DNA of 5,761 nt from Armatimonadota bacterium. Lineage in GTDB: Bacteria; Actinomycetota; Acidimicrobiia; Spongiisociales; UBA5794. Position numbers and translations under genes: made by a program. The notes below the pieces were generated by a model. It made no database searches. It was not told where the DNA came from and saw only the letters and a program-made list of their open reading frames with translations. The stretch's first letter is position 1. Every line of letters begins with the position of its first letter. This document shows, piece by piece, positions 1 through 5,235 of this stretch. The stretch spans positions 1 through 5,761 of the forward strand of contig QQUL01000201.1 of NCBI GenBank assembly GCA_008501565.1, read 5' to 3'.

Positions 1-246
1 GTGGATTCCGTAGGACAGATAAAAATAGAGCGTCCCGGCTGGACCCAAGATCGGATCGTTGCGAGCGGTCCTGCGACCGAAAGCGTGACTCGCAGGGTCG
101 GAACGACCGCCGTATGCCTCAACTTCGGTGAGACACACCGATACGCGTTGTCCGTCGATTCTGGATGTGACCGTGGCGCCGAGAAGAGTGACGGCGCACT
201 CGGCTGGCGTCCCGCCGAGGTACTTTGCGATCTCACTCCGTCTCAG
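1..246 (-). CDS. mpg: 3-methyladenine DNA glycosylase (AAG/MPG family), 3' part outside the window
   Basis: Base-excision-repair enzyme that removes alkylated purines such as 3-methyladenine from DNA (EC 3.2.2.21). Only the first 82 codons are in the window. Recognition rests on family motifs: LLGATV (21-26), LTEVEAYGG (39-47), DPASHAF (50-56), and RNDPILGPAGTLYFYLSYGIH (62-82), which runs to the edge. Glu43 aligns with the catalytic Glu125 of human AAG. Tyr45, His54 and Tyr76 align with Tyr127, His136 and Tyr159, which cradle the flipped base. The frame has no ATG, GTG or TTG start: it is open back to a stop inside pheT near position 325, with no standard start codon in between. I chose CTG 246-244, which overlaps the pheT stop as CTGA, has GAGG at 6 nt, and leaves about 20 residues before LLG, as expected for the family. 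ATC at 231-229 behind GGAG is a weaker alternative; a sequencing error is also possible. The overlap implies coupling to pheT. Confidence 0.88.
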   Translation of the reverse strand, partial: MRRSEIAKYLGGTPAECAVTLLGATVTSRIDGQRVSVCLTEVEAYGGRSDPASHAFGRRTARNDPILGPAGTLYFYLSYGIH

Positions 247-2636
247 AGTTCGCCTCGCAACTCCCCACCGACTGACGCAGCCACCGCCTCTGCGATCTGC
301 TTCCGAATGGGTGCAACCTCTTGATCAGTCAGTGTCCTGTCCATGGCTCTCAGGGTGAAACGAATCGCTATGGACTTCTTGCCTGAGCCGATCGATTCGC
401 CTTCGAACACGTCAAAGATTTCAGACTTCTCGATCAGATCCGAGACACTCGCCGCCCCCACGACCGAGGCTCCCGGCACGACACTGTCGACAACGAACGC
501 CATGTCGAAGATCGCGGGGGGAAAGATGCTCGGAGGGTGGTACTGCCATGGACCTCGATCGATCAGAAGCTCTGCCAGATCGATTTCACCCGCAACAACC
601 CGTCCGTCGAGCCCGAATGACCGTGCGACTGACGGGTGCACTTCGCCCACCGTGCCCACGACCACGTCTCCGATCAGCACCTCGGCACATCGACCGGGAT
701 GGAAGACAGGTGCTGATGCCTGGCGCACCGACGCATCGGGGATACTCAGTGCGGTGGACAGGACCTCCCATGTTCCGGTCGCGTCATAGACCGTGAACTC
801 TGACGAGGGCGCATCCCATGTGGGAGCGACGCTTCCCGCGAGAATGAAACCGAGGCGGTCGGGCTGGTCAGGAAGTTTCGCTCCGCTCGAGAGAAACACC
901 TTGCCAATCTCGAAGAGCCGGGATTCAGCGACACCCCGACCGAGCGCTGACGCTGCAGCCTTGAGCATGCCGGGCAACAAGGTGGTACGCATGACGCCTT
1001 CGGTTTCGTTGAGTGGGTTCACCACTGCGATACCCGAGCGTGCGACATGACCTTCCGGGAGAGCGAGCTTGTCGAGGTCAGCATCTCCGATGAAGGAAAA
1101 CGTCATCATCTGGTAGTAGCCGGCACCCACCATCACCTCGCGGATCCTCCGAAGGCGTTGTTCCTCGTACGGCAATCCCCCGCCTGGTCCGCTTGGAACC
1201 GTGTCCGGGATATCTGCGAATCCGTGAAGACGCGCAATCTCCTCGACGAGGTCGACGGGTCTCTGCACATCGGGTCGGCGCGTCGGGACTGTGACAGTGA
1301 GTGGATCAGTTCCAGACACCGTGAAAGACATGCGGTTCAGGAGATCGGTGGTCGTTTCCGCATCGAGTGCCACACCGAGGATTCGTTCGGTTTCGCTGAG
1401 CGGATACGCAATCGTCCACGGTTGCACATCTGCCGGGTTGACATCCACGGGGCCGGGAGCAGGAATACCGCCTGCGATGTCGGTGAGCAGCTGGGCGACC
1501 CTGTCTGCACCCTTTGGACAGAACGACGGATCTGCACCACGTTCAAACCGTTTGGATGCTTCGCTCCGCAGGTCGAGGCGTTTGGATGACACAAGTATGG
1601 TCGCCGGATCCCAGTAGGCCGCCTCGATGAACACGTCTGTGGTCCCGTCGTGTACCTCCGTGGAGGCTCCGCCCATGACTCCGCCAATGGCAACAGGCTG
1701 TGATCCATCAGTGACAACGAGGTCGGCTGCGGTGAGCGTGCGCTCCTGATCATCGAGTGTCACAATCGATTCCCCTTCGGACGCGAGCCGCACCGAGATG
1801 GTGTTACCGAGACGATCGACGTCGAAGGCATGGGTCGGATAGCCGAATTCGATCATGGCGTAGTTGGAAGCATCCACCACGTTTGAGATCGGCCGCACGC
1901 CTGCTTGCGTGAGGCGCCACCGGATCCAATGCGGTGACGGACCGACGGTGATACCTCTGACTCTGCGTCCTGCGAAGCGGCCACACAGTTCCGGGATCTC
2001 GATGCTCACTTCGACGTCGTTGGGTTCACCGGATGCGTCAACAGAGATGTTCTGATCACGGATGGGGATCTGATACAGGGCGGCCAGGTCACGGCAGAGC
2101 CCATACACCGAAAGGCAGTCCGGCCGGTTCGGGGTCACATTGACTTCGTAGAAGACGTCCGGGAGACCCATGAACTCCGCAAAATCATCTCCGATGGCGT
2201 CGGCCGAGGCGGGATAGTCATCATTGAGAACCATGATTCCGTCGGCTTCGTCTCCCAGGCCGAGTTCGATCTCGGAACAGATCATTCCGTTGGACACGAC
2301 GCCCCGAATCTCACGGCGGGTAATCTCGAAGTCCTCCCCAAGCACCGCGCCGGGCACGGCGACCGGAACAACCGCTCCCGCTTCGAAGTTCCATGCACCA
2401 CAGATGATCTCGAGTGTCTCAGACCCGACATCGACCTGCGTGACCCGTACCTTGTCAGCGTCGGGGTGAGGTGCCACTTCAAGGACCTTGCCAACGACTA
2501 CACCTCGGAAAGCCGCCTTGATCGGGTGCCACGCCTCGATCTCGTGGCCGAGGCTTTCGAAGGCCTCAAGCAGCTCGATGGGATCATCAGTCGGGACGGA
2601 GACGAAATCGTCGATCCAGGATCGGGTCAGCTTCAT
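243..2636 (-). CDS. pheT: Phenylalanyl-tRNA synthetase beta subunit
   Basis: The 797-residue beta subunit pairs with PheS, binds tRNA-Phe and removes mischarged Tyr. The length matches bacterial full-length PheT. Domains in order: B1 (1-38); EMAP-like tRNA-binding OB fold (about 39-147, with HPDADKVRV at 57-65); B3/B4 editing domain (about 205-385); B5 (about 405-480, with VEEIARLHGF at 474-483); catalytic-like B6/B7 (about 490-690); and the C-terminal FDX-ACB anticodon-binding domain (about 705-797, starting YHPPSIFPP). Editing-site residues are present: His269 in GYPTHAFD, Glu338 in FIEAAYW, and Ala360 in RSEASKRFERG. Ser358 stands where E. coli has Thr354. The ATG at 2636 overlaps the pheS stop (ATGA) and has GGAG 8 nt upstream inside pheS. 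The stop TGA at 245-243 overlaps the probable CTG start of the glycosylase. No frameshift or missing domain is apparent. Confidence 0.98.
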   Translation of the reverse strand: MKLTRSWIDDFVSVPTDDPIELLEAFESLGHEIEAWHPIKAAFRGVVVGKVLEVAPHPDADKVRVTQVDVGSETLEIICGAWNFEAGAVVPVAVPGAVLGEDFEITRREIRGVVSNGMICSEIELGLGDEADGIMVLNDDYPASADAIGDDFAEFMGLPDVFYEVNVTPNRPDCLSVYGLCRDLAALYQIPIRDQNISVDASGEPNDVEVSIEIPELCGRFAGRRVRGITVGPSPHWIRWRLTQAGVRPISNVVDASNYAMIEFGYPTHAFDVDRLGNTISVRLASEGESIVTLDDQERTLTAADLVVTDGSQPVAIGGVMGGASTEVHDGTTDVFIEAAYWDPATILVSSKRLDLRSEASKRFERGADPSFCPKGADRVAQLLTDIAGGIPAPGPVDVNPADVQPWTIAYPLSETERILGVALDAETTTDLLNRMSFTVSGTDPLTVTVPTRRPDVQRPVDLVEEIARLHGFADIPDTVPSGPGGGLPYEEQRLRRIREVMVGAGYYQMMTFSFIGDADLDKLALPEGHVARSGIAVVNPLNETEGVMRTTLLPGMLKAAASALGRGVAESRLFEIGKVFLSSGAKLPDQPDRLGFILAGSVAPTWDAPSSEFTVYDATGTWEVLSTALSIPDASVRQASAPVFHPGRCAEVLIGDVVVGTVGEVHPSVARSFGLDGRVVAGEIDLAELLIDRGPWQYHPPSIFPPAIFDMAFVVDSVVPGASVVGAASVSDLIEKSEIFDVFEGESIGSGKKSIAIRFTLRAMDRTLTDQEVAPIRKQIAEAVAASVGGELRGEL
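253..256 (-). promoter_or_regulatory. Ribosome binding site before the CTG start of the glycosylase
   Basis: GAGG within the last codons of pheT ends 6 nt before the CTG at 246-244, which is normal spacing. It is the main sequence support for the unusual start, because the glycosylase frame offers no ATG, GTG or TTG between an in-frame stop inside pheT and its first conserved residues. Confidence 0.45.
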
Positions 2637-3634
2637 CGGTATTGCTCCAGCACCCGTCGGTCGGCATCGAGGAGAGTACGCAGATCGGCTATCCCGTGCC
2701 GCACCATGGCCATGCGTTCCATCCCCATGCCGAACGCGAAACCGGTGTACCGCTCAGGATCGTATCCGACGTGTTCGAAGACAGCCGGATTCACCATGCC
2801 GCAACCGAGGAGTTCGATCCAGCGCCCATCCGTGTAGGCATGCATCTCCGCAGATGGCTCCGTGAATGGGAAGTAGTGCGGGATGAACTTGACCTGCGTG
2901 TCGGATCCGAAGAACTGTTTGGCGAAGGACGCGAGTGTGCCCTTGAGATCTCCGAGGGTGATGCCCTCGTCAACAGCGAGTCCTTCAAGTTGGCTGAAGA
3001 CCGGTGAGTGGGTTGCATCAATGGCGTCGGCGCGGAACACCCGTCCGGGGACAACGACATAGGTCGGCGGATCATGCTGCTCCATGTATCGCGCCTGCAT
3101 CGGCGAAGTGTGCGTACGCAAGAGGATCTCGTCCTCTTCATCGCCGTAGTCGAGATAGAGCGTGTCACTTTCGGCACGCGAAGGATGCGTCCGTGGGATG
3201 TTGAGTGCCGTGAAGTTGTAGAACTCGGTTTCAGCTTCGGGGCCGGTGGCAACGGTGTAGCCGAGGCCGACGAAAATGTCCACAATCTCATCGATCGTCG
3301 ACTGGATGAGATGGTGGGTCCCGCGTCGGGGTCGTCTGCCGGGAAGCGTCACGTCTACGGCGTCGTTGACCAGCCGTTCCGACTCCTCAGCGGTTTCGAC
3401 GTCCGATCGGCGAGCATCGATCATCGCCTGGATCTGGGTCGCAATGTCATTGATCCGTTTCCCCGTCGCCCCTCGTTCCGCTCCGTCCTTGATCTGGCCG
3501 AGCATGCGTCGAGCGGACGCGATCGGTGAGGTGCGACCGACAAGGTCATTCTCGAGCGCGTCGAGTTCAGCGATCGTCATCGCGCGGTCGATGCGTTCCG
3601 GGGCATCGTTGAGCAAGGTTTGGAGCGCATCCAT
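2633..3634 (-). CDS. pheS: Phenylalanyl-tRNA synthetase alpha subunit
   Basis: Catalytic subunit of the cytoplasmic alpha2-beta2 phenylalanyl-tRNA synthetase (EC 6.1.1.20), which activates Phe with ATP and attaches it to tRNA-Phe. With the start at 3634 the protein has 333 residues, close to the family norm (E. coli PheS 327). Residues 1-90 form the N-terminal helical tRNA-binding arm. The class II catalytic core follows: the motif 1 region with GYTVATGPEAETEFYNF (125-141), RTHTSPMQARYM (173-184), motif 2 GRVFRADAIDATHS (197-210) with its ATP-binding Arg, FPFTEPSAEM (255-264), GCGMVNPAVF (277-286) and motif 3 GMGMERMAM (302-310). Ala300 in GFAFG corresponds to Ala294 of E. coli, a determinant of the Phe pocket. 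An ATG at 3658 would add eight residues but has a weaker ribosome site. The gene lies behind the Phe-responsive attenuator, and its TGA overlaps the pheT ATG by 4 nt, implying translational coupling and balanced subunit synthesis. Confidence 0.97.
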   Translation of the reverse strand: MDALQTLLNDAPERIDRAMTIAELDALENDLVGRTSPIASARRMLGQIKDGAERGATGKRINDIATQIQAMIDARRSDVETAEESERLVNDAVDVTLPGRRPRRGTHHLIQSTIDEIVDIFVGLGYTVATGPEAETEFYNFTALNIPRTHPSRAESDTLYLDYGDEEDEILLRTHTSPMQARYMEQHDPPTYVVVPGRVFRADAIDATHSPVFSQLEGLAVDEGITLGDLKGTLASFAKQFFGSDTQVKFIPHYFPFTEPSAEMHAYTDGRWIELLGCGMVNPAVFEHVGYDPERYTGFAFGMGMERMAMVRHGIADLRTLLDADRRVLEQYR

Positions 3635-3637
3635 GGG

Positions 3638-3643
3638 CTCTCC
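3638..3643 (-). promoter_or_regulatory. Ribosome binding site that decides the pheS start
   Basis: GGAGAG, with GGAG ending 5 nt before the ATG at 3634, is a good Shine-Dalgarno match. The alternative in-frame ATG at 3658 has no comparable site upstream, so the downstream ATG is preferred. Confidence 0.65.
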
Positions 3644-3695
3644 GAGGCTAATGGTCATCGTGCTGTCGTCCGTTTCATGGTCGTATCAGTGGTAC

Positions 3696-3728
3696 AAAAC
3701 AAAAGAGCCCGGGTTCGAGAACCCGGGC
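3696..3728 (-). terminator. Intrinsic terminator of the pheS leader (attenuator terminator)
   Basis: Perfect inverted repeat: GCCCGGGTT (3728-3720) pairs with AACCCGGGC (3715-3707), a 9-bp stem closed by the tetraloop CUCG. A U-rich tract TCTTTTGTTTT (3706-3696) follows. The T tract occurs only on the minus-strand side, so it terminates leftward transcription. It lies 61 nt before the pheS ATG and after a predicted promoter, so it serves as a conditional terminator. It would also stop read-through from the membrane-protein gene. Confidence 0.93.
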
Positions 3729-3777
3729 GAGAGATTGACTCAATGCGGACGAGTCAGCCAGCCCGGGGAAACCCCGG
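3707..3777 (-). promoter_or_regulatory. Ribosome-mediated transcription attenuator with alternative hairpins ahead of pheS
   Basis: Four RNA strands can pair in two exclusive ways. Strand 1, CCGGGG (3777-3772), pairs with CCCCGG (3768-3763) around a UUU loop, forming a pause hairpin. Strand 2, CCCGGGC (3767-3761), can instead pair over 7 bp with strand 3, GCCCGGG (3728-3722). Strand 3 otherwise pairs with strand 4 (3715-3707) to make the terminator. Between strands 2 and 3 a 6-bp hairpin, TGACTC (3756-3751) with GAGTCA (3741-3736), brings strands 2 and 3 together. A ribosome stalled at Phe codons 11-12 (3783-3778) would cover strand 1, free strand 2 to hold strand 3, and so block termination and allow pheST transcription. 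With ample charged tRNA-Phe the ribosome reaches the TGA, covers strand 2, and termination follows. No T-box consensus is present. The pairings are seen directly; the mechanism is inferred from known amino-acid attenuators. Confidence 0.8.
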
Positions 3778-3813
3778 AAAGAACCCGTCCGTAAATCGTG
3801 CATCTACCGTCAT
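3754..3813 (-). CDS. Phe-rich leader peptide controlling pheST (19 residues)
   Basis: The peptide reads MTVDARFTDGFFPGFPRAG, then TGA. Four of 19 codons are Phe: 7 (TTT), 11 (TTC), 12 (TTT) and 15 (TTT). The tandem pair lies just before the first leader hairpin. The peptide itself probably has no function; its translation would measure charged tRNA-Phe, as pheM does ahead of pheST in E. coli, although the sequences are unrelated. An in-frame TGA at 3831-3829 with no start codon between fixes ATG 3813 as the start. No Shine-Dalgarno sequence precedes it, and the predicted transcription start is 3-4 nt upstream, so it is probably translated as a leaderless message. The stop codon lies past hairpin strand 2, so a ribosome that finishes the peptide would cover that strand and let the terminator form. 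The role is inferred from the gene position, codon content and RNA folding. Confidence 0.8.
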   Translation of the reverse strand: MTVDARFTDGFFPGFPRAG

Positions 3814-3822
3814 GAGTCGAAC

Positions 3823-3850
3823 AGCGTATCAGAAGGAAGCGGTCTGGCAA
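3823..3850 (-). promoter_or_regulatory. Promoter of the pheS leader and pheST operon
   Basis: On the minus strand, TTGCCA (3850-3845) is followed after 16 nt by TACGCT (3828-3823). TACGCT fits the loose actinobacterial TANNNT -10 form and is preceded by TGA, giving the extended -10 motif TGN (3831-3829). Transcription would begin around 3817-3816, only 3-4 nt before the ATG of the leader peptide. The promoter lies directly after the membrane-protein stop codon. It is predicted from sequence only. Confidence 0.55.
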
Positions 3851-3876
3851 ACGAAGAACGGGCATAGAGCGTCGAC

Positions 3877-5166
3877 CTACACCGTGAGGTCAGGGCTTCC
3901 ACCTTCACGATCGATCTCATCGGCGTCCCTGTCCGCCATCCTTGCAACAGCGGTACGGATGATCCATGTGACGGCGATCAACCCTATGGATCCGGCAACA
4001 ATCATGAGCACCGGCAACGGGACATCGGACAGCCATTCCAAAATCGTGTCAACGAAGTCCCACGGCGCATGTGTCAACGCGACGAGCCCGGTCGAAAGCC
4101 CCAGGGCCACAGAACCCCACAGATGGAAGCGGCGCAGAGCGGGCCGAAGATGTCGTCGACTCAGCCAGGCTGCCGCGGTGGCAAGGATCCCGAAGCCGAC
4201 GGCGCGTGAGGCTTCCCACGTGTTCAGATCGACTTCCAGCGCAGTCATGATGGTGATCGCACCGATCGATGAAAGCACGATGACAGTCTGCGGAATCCAG
4301 CGTTTGACTCCGAGCCACGTTCCAAGGGGAAACGCCAATGCAATACCCAGCAGAATGCCCGGCTGTGCCGCAAACCACTCTGCCGTTCTACCAAGGACGT
4401 CGCTGAACGCCACAGCCGAGATGGCACCGAGCCCCACGATCAACGATCCGAGGCCGATCGAATAGGTGAACGGTGATCGCGTCCTCGCATACGACAGCCC
4501 GGAAGCGATCGTGAGTACCGATGCGGTGACGGCGGTGCGGCCGACATCGTCGATCCAGGAGGCGTCCATCATGGCCAGCCACGGAACGGCTCCGGTTACG
4601 CCAACAGCTGCCGCTCGCGTCACATGTCCGAGGCGCTCTGCCTCTCGGTACGGAACCTCTTCCAGTCGCACGGTGGAGACCCACAGGCCAGCGGCGAGTA
4701 CGACCATGGACACGAGAATCACCGAGCCCGGAAGAGAGCCAACAACGTCGCCGAGGAGAAACCAGAGTCCGAGGCCAACTGCTGCGGCCGCTACATATCC
4801 GATCGGTTCTACGTTTCGGACAACCGTCGAAAGCCAGCCTTTGGTGCCGAGCGCCGCCGCGTAGGTCTTGGCGAGCGATGGTCTGCCGGCAAATCGACTC
4901 CTCGTAGTCGGACGGAGTTCGCCCCCGGCGGGAGACCCCCAATAGCGGTAGTGAAAGCGAAAATACGGTTTCGCTCCACGCGCCCCCTGCGGTGCGTGCA
5001 CCCTCCACTGGAAACCTTCGGCATCAGTGACATGGAGTGCCCCTGCCATCGCCCTCGCATCACCAATCGCCTCGGCATCGCCACGCGCTATGGCCGCTTC
5101 GAGGTCGTCCTGGGATTCACGAAATGCTTCGTCGAGCCAGTCAAGGTCGCGTCGGTCCTGCTGCAT
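3877..5166 (-). CDS. Unrecognised multi-pass membrane protein, about ten TM segments
   Basis: I do not recognise this 429-residue protein. Residues 1-115 are soluble: an acidic, helical stretch (about 7-40) followed by an aromatic- and Arg-rich part (about 52-100, with FRFHYRYWG at 69-77). About ten hydrophobic segments follow, near 121-139, 147-165, 184-201, 211-226, 233-254, 266-285, 291-310, 321-336, 348-365 and 384-404. The tail (409-429) is short, charged and acidic. No signal peptide, ATPase, protease or known transporter motif is visible, so a transport or envelope role would be a guess. The start at 5166 is chosen because of the GAAGG site and because the promoter -10 covers the upstream ATG at 5196, which would add ten residues. 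The gene sits between the RNA methyltransferase and pheS, whose neighbours are usually closer in actinobacteria, and ends (TAG) 26 nt before the -35 box of the pheS leader. No terminator of its own is seen; read-through transcripts would meet the attenuator ahead of pheS. Confidence 0.85.
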   Translation of the reverse strand: MQQDRRDLDWLDEAFRESQDDLEAAIARGDAEAIGDARAMAGALHVTDAEGFQWRVHAPQGARGAKPYFRFHYRYWGSPAGGELRPTTRSRFAGRPSLAKTYAAALGTKGWLSTVVRNVEPIGYVAAAAVGLGLWFLLGDVVGSLPGSVILVSMVVLAAGLWVSTVRLEEVPYREAERLGHVTRAAAVGVTGAVPWLAMMDASWIDDVGRTAVTASVLTIASGLSYARTRSPFTYSIGLGSLIVGLGAISAVAFSDVLGRTAEWFAAQPGILLGIALAFPLGTWLGVKRWIPQTVIVLSSIGAITIMTALEVDLNTWEASRAVGFGILATAAAWLSRRHLRPALRRFHLWGSVALGLSTGLVALTHAPWDFVDTILEWLSDVPLPVLMIVAGSIGLIAVTWIIRTAVARMADRDADEIDREGGSPDLTV

Positions 5167-5172
5167 TGCCCA

Positions 5173-5179
5173 CCTTCCC
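5173..5179 (-). promoter_or_regulatory. Ribosome binding site that decides the membrane-protein start
   Basis: GGGAAGG, whose GAAGG core ends 6 nt before the ATG at 5166, is a good Shine-Dalgarno match. It favours this ATG over the one ten codons upstream at 5196, which lies inside the predicted -10 hexamer and would not be transcribed from that promoter. Confidence 0.6.
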
Positions 5180-5194
5180 ACAGCCGTTGCCGCC

Positions 5195-5223
5195 ATTATG
5201 CACCCTGAACCGGACGGTGTCAG
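5195..5223 (-). promoter_or_regulatory. Sigma70-like promoter of the membrane-protein gene
   Basis: Read on the minus strand, CTGACA (5223-5218) and CATAAT (5200-5195) each match the sigma70/SigA consensus at five of six positions and are exactly 17 nt apart. Transcription would start near the A residues at 5188-5187. This leaves a 5' UTR of about 20 nt that includes the GAAGG site of the following gene. The promoter lies just after the methyltransferase stop codon, so the membrane protein can be transcribed independently of the upstream gene. It is inferred from sequence match only. Confidence 0.6.
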
Positions 5224-5235
5224 GAGGGCTGTCGA

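Noticed and set aside
1..219. Whether the GTG just after the pheT stop (GGAGTGAG) starts the next gene
   Set aside because: It is out of frame with the conserved glycosylase sequence; its frame gives no recognisable protein.
1047..1589. 180-codon plus-strand open frame inside pheT
   Set aside because: It is antisense to the well-conserved PheT editing and B5 domains, and the translation shows no recognisable motif.
3659..3876. T-box riboswitch ahead of pheS
   Set aside because: No T-box core sequence and no specifier stem are visible; the Phe-rich reading frame with alternative hairpins explains the region better.
3866..3884. Possible terminator after the membrane-protein gene (GACCT ... 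AGGTC)
   Set aside because: The stem is only 5 bp, overlaps the stop codon and has no T tract.
3620..4465. 281-codon open frame on the plus strand across the pheS leader and the membrane-protein gene
   Set aside because: It is antisense to the membrane protein, runs through the terminator, promoter and leader peptide, and its translation (rich in Ser, Arg, Thr and Pro) looks like a shadow in GC-rich DNA.
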